This document shows positions 16,007-25,175 of a DNA stretch of 64,000 nt, one piece after another; position 1 is the first letter of the stretch; each line of letters starts with the position of its first letter. Below the pieces are notes generated by a model. That model worked only from the letters and a program-made list of their open reading frames with translations. It had not been told where the DNA came from and did no database searches. Where the stretch lies: contig VISH01000002.1 of the NCBI GenBank assembly GCA_007827375.1, positions 1,823,001-1,887,000 on the forward strand, in the 5' to 3' direction. This stretch comes from Alteromonadaceae bacterium 2753L.S.0a.02 (lineage in GTDB: Bacteria; Pseudomonadota; Gammaproteobacteria; Pseudomonadales; Cellvibrionaceae). A program made the translations under genes and the position numbers.

Positions 16007-16360
16007 TTAAAGCGCAACCATGGTTATACCAACAAGTATAACCAGCAGCCCCAGGTAATTTGTTAAAGACAAACTCTCTCTAAAAACAATCGCTGCCGTT
16101 ATCGATAAGGTGGAGAAACCAATTGCTGCGAGGACGGGGTAAGCTTTGGAAACATCCAGGCTTTTAAGCGCGGTAGCAAATAAAATAACATTCATGCCAT
16201 AAAAACACATGCCGCCAATAAAATAGGGCTGAAAAATCATGGCTAAAAAACTGGCGTCACCGGATGTGACGGTGGCTTTTTTTAAACAAAGATTGCCTAA
16301 TGTCGAAAGCAAGCCCGCAACGGCAACAAACAGCCAGGCACTGGGAATACTCTGTATCAT
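16007..16360 (-). CDS. Small multidrug-resistance/EamA-like membrane protein, putative lipid-sugar flippase
   Basis: A 117-residue protein with four predicted membrane helices and the EmrE/ArnE-ArnF look (GNLCLKKATVTSG, FATALKSLDVSKAYPVLAAI, NYLGLLVILVGITMVAL). SMR-type proteins export drugs, while ArnE/F-like members flip undecaprenyl-phosphate aminoarabinose. It overlaps the upstream epimerase gene by 4 bases and ends the minus-strand operon 20239-16007, which suggests the flippase role. Specificity cannot be read from sequence. Confidence 0.7.
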   Translation of the reverse strand: MIQSIPSAWLFVAVAGLLSTLGNLCLKKATVTSGDASFLAMIFQPYFIGGMCFYGMNVILFATALKSLDVSKAYPVLAAIGFSTLSITAAIVFRESLSLTNYLGLLVILVGITMVAL

Positions 16361-17391
16361 AAAAGTTTTTTCACTATGCCCAATACGCCTTGTTTAACGC
16401 CTCTGCGGTGATGGCTGCCGGTTGTTGAATTCAGCACTTCCTGGCGGTGTTTGAGGTACCATTCGTAACTGTCTATAAACATTTGTTCGTTGGAGTATCG
16501 CGGCTGCCAACCCAACTGTTGCTTCGCCTTTGTGATGTCAAAATACATGGAATTACCATACATCAGGGAATGATAGGCTCCCAAGGGTGAAAGCCCTATT
16601 GCACTGGTAAGCTTCATGCCAATTACCGTGGGCGTCATAGGAACACTGGATACTTTAGATCCGGTATTCGCATGGCGACAGAGCGCTTCCAAAACCTCTC
16701 TCATTGTGCCGAATTTTTCAGCGCCACAATTATAGGTTTCGCTTCCCAGGCGTTCACCTGCAAGAATACACGCATCCGCCAGGTCATCGGCGTGCACGAA
16801 TTGATAAATGTTATCGCCTTTACCAAATACGGGAACATTCGCCCCTTCATAAATCCACTCGAATAGGATTTGGAAAATACCTAAGCGACCGTGGCCCATA
16901 ATTGTTCGGGGGCGCACAATCGAGACATCCAGACCTTTTTCCACATAAGTGTGACACAATAGCTCGCCTTCGTACTTTGCTTTACCGTAGGCTTCGCCAG
17001 GCTTGGCTGGTGTTTCTTCAGTAACGGGGTTTTTATCGGGAATGCCGAATATTGCAGACGACGAGGTGTGGACTACTTTGCCAACCCTAGCTTCGAGCGC
17101 TGCGCGCAATAAATTTTCTGTGCCGTCGTAATTTACGCTGTGGAACAGCTCTTTGTCTTTGGCCAGTGGCACCTGTGCAACATTGTGATGGACCACATTC
17201 ACACCCTTGCAGGCCGCAAGAATCGCATCGTAATCACGAATATCACCCTGAATAAACTCGACTTCTTTAGGGCGGTCATCGGCATCGTTAAGGTCGAATA
17301 TCGCACATTCGTAATTGTTTTCGAGGAGTTTACGCAGCAGCAAAGAACCAAAATAGCCCGCGCCGCCCGTAATTAATGCTTTGTTTTTCAT
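16357..17391 (-). CDS. NAD-dependent epimerase/dehydratase (extended SDR)
   Basis: A 344-residue extended SDR: Rossmann motif ITGGAGYFGSLLLRKLL at the N terminus, Ser in HTSSSAIFG, and catalytic YGKAK. The C-terminal part has the NAD-sugar or sterol-dehydrogenase-like substrate lobe. It sits 7 bases after another SDR gene and overlaps the flippase gene by 4, so the whole set is one operon. It probably modifies a nucleotide- or lipid-linked sugar; 3-beta-hydroxysteroid-dehydrogenase-like activity is an alternative. Substrate unknown. Confidence 0.8.
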   Translation of the reverse strand: MKNKALITGGAGYFGSLLLRKLLENNYECAIFDLNDADDRPKEVEFIQGDIRDYDAILAACKGVNVVHHNVAQVPLAKDKELFHSVNYDGTENLLRAALEARVGKVVHTSSSAIFGIPDKNPVTEETPAKPGEAYGKAKYEGELLCHTYVEKGLDVSIVRPRTIMGHGRLGIFQILFEWIYEGANVPVFGKGDNIYQFVHADDLADACILAGERLGSETYNCGAEKFGTMREVLEALCRHANTGSKVSSVPMTPTVIGMKLTSAIGLSPLGAYHSLMYGNSMYFDITKAKQQLGWQPRYSNEQMFIDSYEWYLKHRQEVLNSTTGSHHRRGVKQGVLGIVKKLL

Positions 17392-17398
17392 TTTATTA

Positions 17399-18442
17399 TT
17401 ATCCGTATAACTCTTGTAAACTTTGCCGCATACCTTCTTCCAACGCGACCTGAGGTGTATAGCCTAATTCTTTTTTTGCTTTGCTCACTGTACAAGCAAT
17501 GGTTTTATTCATTTCCGATAACACGTGAATCTTTGGGTGATAGAGGCCAAGCGCCTGCATGCTTGCGTCAACCAGGTAGGCTACTTCAGCGGCAAGACCT
17601 GGAAGCCGTAAGCGCTTGTGCTTACACTGCAGCTTGAATTCATCGTCCATTAATCGCTCTACAGTATCGATAATGGTGTTCATGGTGTAGGGGCGTTCGT
17701 CGGCAATCCAGTAAATTTCTTTATTAATTCCGGGCTTGTCGGCCGCCAAAATAATGCCCTGGGCAAGGTTTTCGGTGAATACCATCGAGCGGCGATTATT
17801 ACCACTGCCTACGATCGGGCCCTTACCGTTTCGGATCATTTCAAAAAATTCTTTTTGCCGGGCCGGCTGATTTAAGCCATAAAACCAGGGAGCACGGATA
17901 ATAACAAGTTCCATGGCATAGCTTTCTTGTAACAGGCTTTGCTCAAGTAATCTTTTAGACTTGCCGTAGCCCATATAGGGGTTATAGGGGCTTTTTTCAT
18001 CAAATACATGTTCTGGGTAAGGGTTGGTACCAATGGGAGAGTTTGATGACATTACCACGGCGCGTTGCGCACCTTGCTCGGCCATGTGACGCAGGAAATT
18101 TACGCTGCCTTTATGATTAACGTCGAAAAACTGCTTAACCTGTTTCGGGTGAATAATACCTACTGCATGGATAATAAGGGCATTTTCGGCGTGCTCGTTC
18201 AGTTTTTCATAAGTGCTGCTGTCACACACATCAACTGCAATTTTTTCTACGCTTTCACTCTGGTTTTCCAAAGCGGATAAAGCATTAGGCAGATCTGCGG
18301 CAATTATTTTTGTTGCTTCAGACACGCCGGGTAAATCGCTTCGGCCGGTAATGCCATTCAGTAAGCCTCTTAAAACGGCTTGCCCCAACCAGCCTCCTGC
18401 GCCTACCACAATTATTGTTTTATATTGATCTAGCATGTTCAA
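17399..18442 (-). CDS. NAD-dependent epimerase/dehydratase-like protein (extended SDR)
   Basis: A 347-residue protein with the Rossmann motif IIVVGAGGWLGQAVLRGLL, Ser in VMSSNSPIG and catalytic YGKSKRLLE. It is paralogous in layout, though not close in sequence, to the SDR encoded next. It overlaps the GMC oxidoreductase gene by 4 bases. Pairing of an SDR with an FAD enzyme recalls the two-step epimerisation of decaprenyl-phosphoryl ribose (DprE1/DprE2) in mycobacteria; this parallel is inference from context. Confidence 0.78.
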   Translation of the reverse strand: MNMLDQYKTIIVVGAGGWLGQAVLRGLLNGITGRSDLPGVSEATKIIAADLPNALSALENQSESVEKIAVDVCDSSTYEKLNEHAENALIIHAVGIIHPKQVKQFFDVNHKGSVNFLRHMAEQGAQRAVVMSSNSPIGTNPYPEHVFDEKSPYNPYMGYGKSKRLLEQSLLQESYAMELVIIRAPWFYGLNQPARQKEFFEMIRNGKGPIVGSGNNRRSMVFTENLAQGIILAADKPGINKEIYWIADERPYTMNTIIDTVERLMDDEFKLQCKHKRLRLPGLAAEVAYLVDASMQALGLYHPKIHVLSEMNKTIACTVSKAKKELGYTPQVALEEGMRQSLQELYG

Positions 18443-19890
18443 ATCTCGCTTATGAATTTGTTCACATTTCGTCGCACTAGCGCCATCATGGCACCTTGTG
18501 GATTGCTCCCGGAAGCCCCTGGAAACAGTGATGTATCGGCAATATAAATCCTTTCAAGCCCATGCAGGCGCCCCCAGGAATCACTGGCGCACAGGGTGCG
18601 GTCTTCTCCCATTGGGCAGCCACCCATGACATGAATGGTCATCAACTCTGCATCACGTTTGTTTAACGCCGATGGAATATTGATTAATTGGTCGGCCCTC
18701 GAAATTTTGTCGATGGATCTATCGCTTACGTGCAGGTCCGTTGCCTCGGCAGCAAGTAGCAAGCGACATAGGTCGCGAGCCGCCTTCGCCAAGAGTTGAA
18801 GGTCTTGCTGGCTTAGCTTGTACTGTACAACAGGGTCGGGGAATAACGGCAGCTTTCTGATACGGCCACGACCGCCTCCGGTCATTGCATAATAAGTGAA
18901 AAAGTGCTGCCACTCGTCAACAATTTCGCGGGTGGGCAGGTCATCGCGCGACATGCTTTGTACCACCAGAAACGGTAGCGAACTTATCGCACAACCAAAC
19001 GAATAGTCGGGTGCGAATTCTTTAACCTGATGTACAGGTACGCCGACACCTGCGCTATTAATGGGGTCAGCGAATTTGGCCATAACCTTAACGGTTGGGT
19101 GAATTGCCAGGCTTGTACCAATGTTGCTTCCAAGTTTGCTCTTAATGAGGAGAAAGGGCGTGTCAATTGCACCTGCGGCGAGAAATAAATATTCCGAGCA
19201 CACAGATTGCCGCTGGCCATCACACAGCCACTCGCAATTCCAGTCGCCATTTGCTGCGAGCTTTATTAAATCGACTTTGGTGTTGAGTAATATGCTGCCT
19301 CCGGCATTAAAAAAGCGTTCCAGGTAGACTTCGCTTGCCGATCTTCGTGTGCCGATCGGGCGCTCGGATGTCGAGGCTTTGTCGTACTCAAACCAACGCG
19401 GTACTTCCATGCAATTCCAGCCCATTTTACCGGCACCTTCGGCCAGTTTTAATGAGGGTTTTGAGGCATCGCCAGGAAGGTTACAGATTCCCAGTTCTTT
19501 TTCCAGTGTCTCTATTTCGGGTAGTAGTGCTTGGTAGCTTAGCGATTCTATTTGATGCGATTTGCTCCAGCGTTCAATCACCGGCTCTGATAGGCGGTGG
19601 TACAGGCCACTGTTTACTTCGCTGCCGCCACCCAGGCAACTGCCTTCAACGTAATTTATGGTTGGGGTGCCCAGCATTGCAGTGATACCGGCGTTTTTGT
19701 AACGGTCGCGCAGCTCTGCCGCGCCGAATGGCACGGTGTTTTTTTGGGGTGTGTAGCCGCCCCTTTCGATTAACAATACGCTAAGCCCGCTTTCGGCGAG
19801 CAGAGTCGCCGAGAGCATGCCGCCCGGCCCACCGCCAACCACGCACACATCGTAGCGATTTTTTAACTGGGCGACGGACTCAAGAAACAT
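18439..19890 (-). CDS. GMC family FAD-dependent oxidoreductase
   Basis: A 483-residue flavoprotein with an N-terminal dinucleotide-binding motif (DVCVVGGGPGGMLSATLLAE), an internal GSCLGGGSEVNSGLYHR segment, and the C-terminal GMC_oxred_C block (HVMGGCPMGEDRTL, ADTSLFPGASGSNPQGAMMA). The family oxidises alcohols, including sugars, with FAD. No signal peptide is seen, so it is cytoplasmic. It overlaps both neighbours in the operon. With the two SDRs it could oxidise and re-reduce a sugar carbon to invert it; cholesterol-oxidase-like activity is another possibility. Confidence 0.85.
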   Translation of the reverse strand: MFLESVAQLKNRYDVCVVGGGPGGMLSATLLAESGLSVLLIERGGYTPQKNTVPFGAAELRDRYKNAGITAMLGTPTINYVEGSCLGGGSEVNSGLYHRLSEPVIERWSKSHQIESLSYQALLPEIETLEKELGICNLPGDASKPSLKLAEGAGKMGWNCMEVPRWFEYDKASTSERPIGTRRSASEVYLERFFNAGGSILLNTKVDLIKLAANGDWNCEWLCDGQRQSVCSEYLFLAAGAIDTPFLLIKSKLGSNIGTSLAIHPTVKVMAKFADPINSAGVGVPVHQVKEFAPDYSFGCAISSLPFLVVQSMSRDDLPTREIVDEWQHFFTYYAMTGGGRGRIRKLPLFPDPVVQYKLSQQDLQLLAKAARDLCRLLLAAEATDLHVSDRSIDKISRADQLINIPSALNKRDAELMTIHVMGGCPMGEDRTLCASDSWGRLHGLERIYIADTSLFPGASGSNPQGAMMALVRRNVNKFISEI

Positions 19891-20239
19891 GAGGATTCTC
19901 CGACAAGGCGCCTAAAGCCACAATGTTATACATGAACCGGGAGTAGGCTCTGAGTGCGCCAATGGAGCTGGCATCCATGATATTGACCAGGCCATTGAGT
20001 TGTTTCAGGTTGAGGGAGGAAGCAGGTTTAAAAAATAACAGTATGCCGAGCATGTTGATGTAGAAAGATAGCGCACCCAAAGCAAGTTTTATGTGGGCCG
20101 GCGCAGAGGCGTGGATCTGCAGCACAAAGCGCTCTAGTTCTGGCACATCAACCTTATAAAAGATAGAATGCTGGGTTTGTAGGTTATAGAGTACGGCGGC
20201 TGAAACTTTTATTAGTGTTTTTTCAATGATAGAAGCCAT
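19880..20239 (-). CDS. Hypothetical protein, possible small partner of the GMC oxidoreductase
   Basis: A 119-residue protein, mostly helical, with one hydrophobic segment (ALGALSFYINMLGILLFF). It overlaps the start of the oxidoreductase gene by 11 bases, so the two are translationally coupled. GMC-type dehydrogenases often have small partner subunits, but this one lacks the Tat signal and other marks of gluconate-dehydrogenase subunits. It is the first gene of the operon and is divergent from the UbiA gene across a 192-base promoter region. Confidence 0.6.
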   Translation of the reverse strand: MASIIEKTLIKVSAAVLYNLQTQHSIFYKVDVPELERFVLQIHASAPAHIKLALGALSFYINMLGILLFFKPASSLNLKQLNGLVNIMDASSIGALRAYSRFMYNIVALGALSENPHVS

Positions 20240-20431
20240 TTACATACCATCGTCTGAGAGGCAGTTTGTTAATTTCTAAACTTACCTACTACTAGTTCAT
20301 TATTTTTATTATGAAAAGCACATAATATACCAAAGTAGGACGTTCCTCGACCACGAAAATCTGAAAGTGCGCTGATGATACCTATTTTAATAATAATTTA
20401 AATAACGCACCTTAAGTTTGCGATCAATAAC

Positions 20432-21310
20432 ATGAATAAAAATAACGATACCTCCTTTATGAAAAGGGGCCTGGGTTTATTGGCCATATTAAGACCCAAA
20501 CAGTGGATTAAGAACCTTTTTGTGCTTTCCCCGCTGGTTTTTTCGGGAAACTTAACCAACACTTCGGCCATTGTCGACGCTGTAATAGCCACTGTATTTT
20601 TTTGTATCGCGTCATCAGCCGTATACATTATTAACGACTATCATGACATAGAAAAAGATCGTCTCCACCCGGTTAAATCAAAAACACGACCACTAGCTTC
20701 CGGTGCTGTGTCTAAGCCAGCGGCGATCATTCTGTTTGTAATATTGGTGGCATTTCTCTTTGTGGGTGGCTACATACTTTCAGCTGCATTGCCAATAATT
20801 ATTGTTTACTTTTTTATAAATCTTCTTTACACCTTCTACCTGAAACACAAGCCGGTAATTGACATTTTTACCATTGCGACGGGCTTTGTTTTGCGGGTAT
20901 ATGCGGGTGCCATGGGTATTAATGTTGAAGTATCTACCTGGATGTTTGTGACCACATTGTGCCTGGCTTTGTTTTTGGCTTCTGTGAAACGAAAAAAAGA
21001 ATTAACAGGTTCTGGTTCGGCTGGCAGAAAAGTGCTGGATAAATATTCCGTAGAGCTTGTCGATAAATACGCCCAGATGTCTTCCATGGGAGCACTGGTT
21101 TTTTACAGCCTATTCGTTTTGTCGGAACGCTCAGAGTTGGCTGCAACTATTCCCTTTGTTATTTATGGTTTGTACCGCTATTGGTATTCCGTCGACCAGC
21201 TTGATATGGGTGAATCGCCAACCGATGCCCTCTATTCAGATTGGCAGTTGGGTATGACGGTTGTGTTATGGGCTGCGAGCTGCGCCTACATTATTGTTAC
21301 GGCGAGCTAA
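20432..21310 (+). CDS. UbiA-family prenyltransferase, decaprenyl-phosphate phosphoribosyltransferase-like
   Basis: A 292-residue integral membrane protein with about nine helices. It has RPKQWIKN before the first helix and the Mg/substrate motif NDYHDIEKDRLHPVKSKTRP, then the second Asp-rich region is replaced by KHKPVIDIFTIATGFVLRVY. These are the features of the DPPR synthase branch of UbiA enzymes, which joins phosphoribosyl pyrophosphate to a polyprenyl phosphate. It heads a four-gene plus-strand operon, 3 bases before the phosphatase gene. The alternative start at 20459 would lose nine non-membrane residues. Confidence 0.85.
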   Translation: MNKNNDTSFMKRGLGLLAILRPKQWIKNLFVLSPLVFSGNLTNTSAIVDAVIATVFFCIASSAVYIINDYHDIEKDRLHPVKSKTRPLASGAVSKPAAIILFVILVAFLFVGGYILSAALPIIIVYFFINLLYTFYLKHKPVIDIFTIATGFVLRVYAGAMGINVEVSTWMFVTTLCLALFLASVKRKKELTGSGSAGRKVLDKYSVELVDKYAQMSSMGALVFYSLFVLSERSELAATIPFVIYGLYRYWYSVDQLDMGESPTDALYSDWQLGMTVVLWAASCAYIIVTAS

Positions 21311-21313
21311 GCC

Positions 21314-21736
21314 ATGGATTTTTCCTACCTGGTAACACCGTTTTTTGCCTGGCTTATTGCGGGGAGTGCGAAATTTGCCGTTAATTCCATTCGAGCCAGG
21401 GGCGCCGCTTTCAAGCAAATTGGGTATGGTGGCTTTCCAAGTAACCACACCTCCATTGTAAGCAGCATTGCCTGGCTGATTGCCATAAAAGAGGGTATTG
21501 ATGCGCCGGCTTTTGGTGTTGCCGTTGCGCTTTGCTTTATTGTTATTCTCGATGCTACCAGTTTAAGAATGAAAGTGGCCAGCCACGCGCAACGCCTGAA
21601 TAAGCTGACGCCAAACCAACAGCCATTACGCGAACGAATAGGGCACACGCCTGTTGAAATACTCGGAGGTATCGTCACCGGGTTGTTGACCGCATTCACA
21701 ATCAACTCTCTAAGCGCATGGCTAACACATCTTTAA
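21314..21736 (+). CDS. Divergent PAP2 family protein (putative lipid-phosphate phosphatase)
   Basis: A 140-residue membrane protein with the motifs of the divergent PAP2 (DUF212-like) family: GGFPSNHTSIVSSI, VILDATSLRMK and LRERIGHTPVEILGG. In mycobacteria a PAP2-type phosphatase dephosphorylates the product of DPPR synthase; the adjacent position here suggests the same step. It lies 3 bases after the UbiA gene and overlaps the next gene by 19 bases. The catalytic His/Ser residues are visible in SNH and GHTP. Confidence 0.83.
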   Translation: MDFSYLVTPFFAWLIAGSAKFAVNSIRARGAAFKQIGYGGFPSNHTSIVSSIAWLIAIKEGIDAPAFGVAVALCFIVILDATSLRMKVASHAQRLNKLTPNQQPLRERIGHTPVEILGGIVTGLLTAFTINSLSAWLTHL

Positions 21737-22683
21737 ATAACGTTCTTCGGGTGATCGCTTTAATTGTTCTGCTCGGAGTTGTGGTTTATGCCTACCTTAT
21801 TAGCCTGTCTCCGGATAGTAACGATCTTAAAGAGAAGATTTCTACTTTTACCCTGGCAGATCTTTCCCTTCCGATTGCGCTTTCTTTATTGAGTTATTTG
21901 TTGCGCTTTATTCGCTGGCGACTTATTTTAAAACAGCTGGGTTATAGGCTCCCGATTAAGAATGATTTGATTTATTACCTCTCTGGGTTTGCGCTTACCA
22001 TGACGCCTGGCAAGAGCGGCGAAACCATACGATCTGCGTTCCTGCTTCAAGCTGAGGTTCCCATACAAACCAGTATCTCAGCATTTGTGATAGAGCGCTC
22101 TCTGGATTTGATTGTGGTGGGCGTTCTCGCGACCTTACTCTATGGAACGCCCTTACTCGCATTGTGCATTTTTGTGGTGGCGCTGGCGTTTCTCTCGCTG
22201 CTTGGAATATTCATTGTTAAAAAATTCCCTCCAGGAACCGAACAGCGCTTGCCAAAATTATTGTCTCGTGTGTTAAGCATCATCCGTCATGCCATGCTTG
22301 CGCTCAGGCCAAAGCCTCTTGCGGGTTATGTTGCGTTGGGTTTTTTTGCGTGGTTGTCACAGGGTATCGGATTTTTCTGTATTGTGGCTTTGTTCTCTGA
22401 AAATATTGAAATATTCAAAGCCATTGGCATTTACTGCGCGGGGCTTTTCGTTGGTGCCGTATCGATGATTCCTGGAGGTGTTGGCGTTACCGAAGGTTCG
22501 CTGTCGTGGTTGTTGCAAAATGTGGGTGTCGACCAAAACGCCGCAATACTTTCTGCGCTGATATCCAGAGGCTGCACACTTTGGCTGGCTGTTGCCATTG
22601 GTTGTGTCGCGCTCGCTGCCATCATTAAAGGTCAAACAATTCCTCTATCATCTAAAATCCTGAAGGAACCTGAAGCTTTATGA
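21718..22683 (+). CDS. Lysylphosphatidylglycerol synthase TM-region/UPF0104 family membrane protein
   Basis: A 321-residue protein with about eight helices and motifs of the COG0392 family: RFIRWRLILKQLGY, TPGKSGETIRSAFLL, FVIERSLDLIVVG and SMIPGGVGVTEGSLSWLL. Such proteins are flippase-like membrane domains found in MprF and in cell-envelope sugar pathways. It is coupled to the phosphatase gene before it and the small membrane protein after it by overlaps. I infer transbilayer movement of the lipid-linked sugar made by this operon; direct evidence is absent. Confidence 0.78.
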   Translation: MANTSLNNVLRVIALIVLLGVVVYAYLISLSPDSNDLKEKISTFTLADLSLPIALSLLSYLLRFIRWRLILKQLGYRLPIKNDLIYYLSGFALTMTPGKSGETIRSAFLLQAEVPIQTSISAFVIERSLDLIVVGVLATLLYGTPLLALCIFVVALAFLSLLGIFIVKKFPPGTEQRLPKLLSRVLSIIRHAMLALRPKPLAGYVALGFFAWLSQGIGFFCIVALFSENIEIFKAIGIYCAGLFVGAVSMIPGGVGVTEGSLSWLLQNVGVDQNAAILSALISRGCTLWLAVAIGCVALAAIIKGQTIPLSSKILKEPEAL

Positions 22684-23216
22684 AACGTTTTATACCACTT
22701 CTACAATCTTACCTGTGGCTCGCGGTTATGGCCGCAGTAATTCAGGCATTTTCATTGCTATTTATTAATGTCGCGGCGATCGATGGCTTGCCCTATTTGT
22801 ATAACGGTGTGCTCTATATTTTCATTGCCACCGGCTTAATTGCGGGGCTGCTGGTGTGGCGTAAATGGGCTTCCGATATGAATTTGATCTTACTGTCTTT
22901 TGCCTGCGTGGTTAACCTGGCCTATTTCGCGTTAATACCCACCATTGTCGACCGCAGCATCAGTGTTTTTGTGATGAATGAATTGGCCAGTGGGCCAAAA
23001 AATCTGGATCAACTGGAAAAAGCCTTTGTGGACAATTTTGTTTATAAAGGCGGAGCTGTGCCCAAGCGAATATCTGAGCAAAGTTTATCGGGTAATATTA
23101 TTCAGCTTGATGACGGCCGTTACGAGCTCACGGGTTCGGGGCACGGTACTGTCGGTCTGTTCCGTTTTCTTGGAAAACTTTACAACACCGACCAAGTAAG
23201 TATTAAAGAAGAGTAA
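22680..23216 (+). CDS. Hypothetical membrane protein, last gene of the UbiA operon
   Basis: A 178-residue protein with three N-terminal hydrophobic segments (YLWLAVMAAVIQAFSLLFIN and two more within the first ~100 residues) and a soluble C-terminal domain of ~75 residues. I recognise no family. It overlaps the upstream gene by 4 bases (ATGA). A strong bidirectional hairpin terminator follows at 23226. Its conservation with the operon cannot be assessed here. Confidence 0.65.
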   Translation: MKRFIPLLQSYLWLAVMAAVIQAFSLLFINVAAIDGLPYLYNGVLYIFIATGLIAGLLVWRKWASDMNLILLSFACVVNLAYFALIPTIVDRSISVFVMNELASGPKNLDQLEKAFVDNFVYKGGAVPKRISEQSLSGNIIQLDDGRYELTGSGHGTVGLFRFLGKLYNTDQVSIKEE

Positions 23217-23225
23217 GCGATATAA

Positions 23226-23266
23226 CCGGCAAATAAATAGATTATTCTGATGGTATTATTTGCCGG
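23226..23266. terminator. Bidirectional terminator between convergent operons
   Basis: CCGGCAAATAA (23226-23236) pairs with TTATTTGCCGG (23256-23266), an 11-bp perfect stem with A/T-rich flanks between two convergent genes. Confidence 0.65.
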
Positions 23267-23291
23267 GCGAAAATGGGTTTTTCAAAGCCTG

Positions 23292-25175
23292 CTAACGCAT
23301 CGACAGGCAAAACACAATGCTCACCACAACAGATGCAGTCATGGCACCATAGCCAATGTAGGCAAGCATCGGCCTGTTGTTTTGCCAGCAGCTGTCTACG
23401 GCGAGAGGTACCAAAACACATGGGGCGATCATAATCGTCCAAATATAGCGGAAGTCGTTAATTGGAAACGATGGAATCAAGCTTCTGATAATAATAAGCG
23501 CTGCCAGACAGGTCACAATTAACGCATAGAGAGGCCCATAGCGGCTCATGTTGTCGCGACGCATAAGGAAGGCGTGTACGATCACAAAGCACAGCAGTAT
23601 TAAAAACGCAACGCTGGAAATTGGGGCAACCGCTTTGCGAATCGGGCTGCCCGCGTTATAAATATGTTCATCACGAAACTCGCCATACAGCGCTGTTTTA
23701 AGCAGTGCGGTCCAAAAAAACTGTCGCCCGGTTCCGTCATCAAGCGGATGTACAAATGGGTGGTTAACAAATTCTACGGGGTCGAAGTACAAGTAATTTC
23801 GGGCTTCATTGCCAACCTGGAGCGCTGGGTTGAGGCCGCCAGCATTGGAAATAATAGAGCCGTTGGAAGGGTGCTCGTTGGGTGGTCGCAGAGTTTTATC
23901 GATAATGGGGTTGATCAGTAAGGCAATACCCATAATCACAACCGCGGGCGTGAAGTTTTTCACCATTGTGAAAAACTGGTGATAACGGGAAACCGCGTAG
24001 CCGAGTGCGAAGAAACCCAATAAGGCGAACATCACAATACCGTTTGCTTTCACTAAAATAGAAAGCGAGGCAAAAATGAGGCTGATGTAATAATAACGGA
24101 GTGTCTTGGTTTGCCACCACACCACAAAATAGTAAAAAGCAATAGTGAACAGGGTAAACATCCACTGGTCGTTGTTGATGGCAATACTGTGCATGGTGCT
24201 TGAGGGCAAAAATGCAAACAGGCTCATTGAGAATATCTGCATAGCCGGCCAGCGGAAAAAACGCAGGATGGTAAGAAAGCCAAAATAAAGACAAAACGCA
24301 GCGCTCGCAACCGAGCCCAGCATAAGCGTTTTATGTGTGTCGAATTCGGTAAGCCCCACCTTGGTGAGCAGCGCCTTGGCGGTTGCCATGGTCCCGAAAT
24401 AAAAGGGCGGGTGATAGCAGCTCCAACACTGCTCTTTCTTGGGTAGAGCTTTGTTTTCGATCAGGATATCCATGTATTCGATGTGCCCGTATACATCGTG
24501 AGAGCGCTGCAAGGCGTGGGTGTTGGATACCAGATAAACGCGAAACAGAATTGCCACCAGCAGGATTGCCAGCGCGTATATCGGAAGCTGTGAATGAACC
24601 AAGCGGCTGAAAACACAGTAGAACAGGATAACAACCAGCAGGCATACCAGCGCCAGATAAGTGGGCGAAGCCAGGTTCGCCGAACTCACATCAAACCCAA
24701 AGAATACGATGTGTTTCGGGCGTGTGTGGCGTGTTTTAATTTCGAGCTGGTTGGTTCCGGGAACCGCAATATCGGAGATATCGAAATAAGCGCCGCTGTA
24801 ATCGTTACAAAGGTGCCCGGACGTCAGTCTAGGGAGCAGGTTTCTGCCGTTGAGTTTCACGTATTCTGCGCAATCCAGAGTACGAATATGAATAACATCC
24901 TGGCTGAACGCGTTGTACTCGAACTTGGCGCGATGGATAAGTTTACGCACCGGGGTGCCGTTGCCGGGTGGGCGATAAGAGTTATGTATTTCAAATTCCC
25001 CTTTAAAGGGAAAGAGAGAATCTCTCAGGGTGAGGTCGTGCACACGAATGGGCGAGAGCCAAAGGTACAGCGCGATTATCGACGCGAAACTTAAAAGAAT
25101 TGCAATGTCGTAGCGGCGGAGTGTTCGCAATGAGGTACGAACCCCGCCCATAAGTTGGGAAGCAAGGTTATTCAT
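23292..25175 (-). CDS. Polytopic membrane protein, GT-C/GT39-like glycosyltransferase
   Basis: A 627-residue protein: one N-terminal membrane helix, a ~130-residue extracytoplasmic beta-rich domain (residues ~50-180), then about ten helices. After the second helix comes RSHDVYGHIEYMDIL with an acidic/His loop and CYHPPFYF, a pattern common in GT39/ArnT-type enzymes that use polyprenyl-phosphate sugars. It is convergent with the UbiA operon. With the protein at 14216 it brackets the sugar-lipid genes, so it is a candidate final transferase. The acceptor is unknown. Confidence 0.65.
   Translation of the reverse strand: MNNLASQLMGGVRTSLRTLRRYDIAILLSFASIIALYLWLSPIRVHDLTLRDSLFPFKGEFEIHNSYRPPGNGTPVRKLIHRAKFEYNAFSQDVIHIRTLDCAEYVKLNGRNLLPRLTSGHLCNDYSGAYFDISDIAVPGTNQLEIKTRHTRPKHIVFFGFDVSSANLASPTYLALVCLLVVILFYCVFSRLVHSQLPIYALAILLVAILFRVYLVSNTHALQRSHDVYGHIEYMDILIENKALPKKEQCWSCYHPPFYFGTMATAKALLTKVGLTEFDTHKTLMLGSVASAAFCLYFGFLTILRFFRWPAMQIFSMSLFAFLPSSTMHSIAINNDQWMFTLFTIAFYYFVVWWQTKTLRYYYISLIFASLSILVKANGIVMFALLGFFALGYAVSRYHQFFTMVKNFTPAVVIMGIALLINPIIDKTLRPPNEHPSNGSIISNAGGLNPALQVGNEARNYLYFDPVEFVNHPFVHPLDDGTGRQFFWTALLKTALYGEFRDEHIYNAGSPIRKAVAPISSVAFLILLCFVIVHAFLMRRDNMSRYGPLYALIVTCLAALIIIRSLIPSFPINDFRYIWTIMIAPCVLVPLAVDSCWQNNRPMLAYIGYGAMTASVVVSIVFCLSMR

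Noticed and set aside
23250..25094. Plus-strand open frames within 23292-25175
   Set aside because: The minus-strand membrane protein has a coherent helix pattern and motifs; the opposite frames do not.
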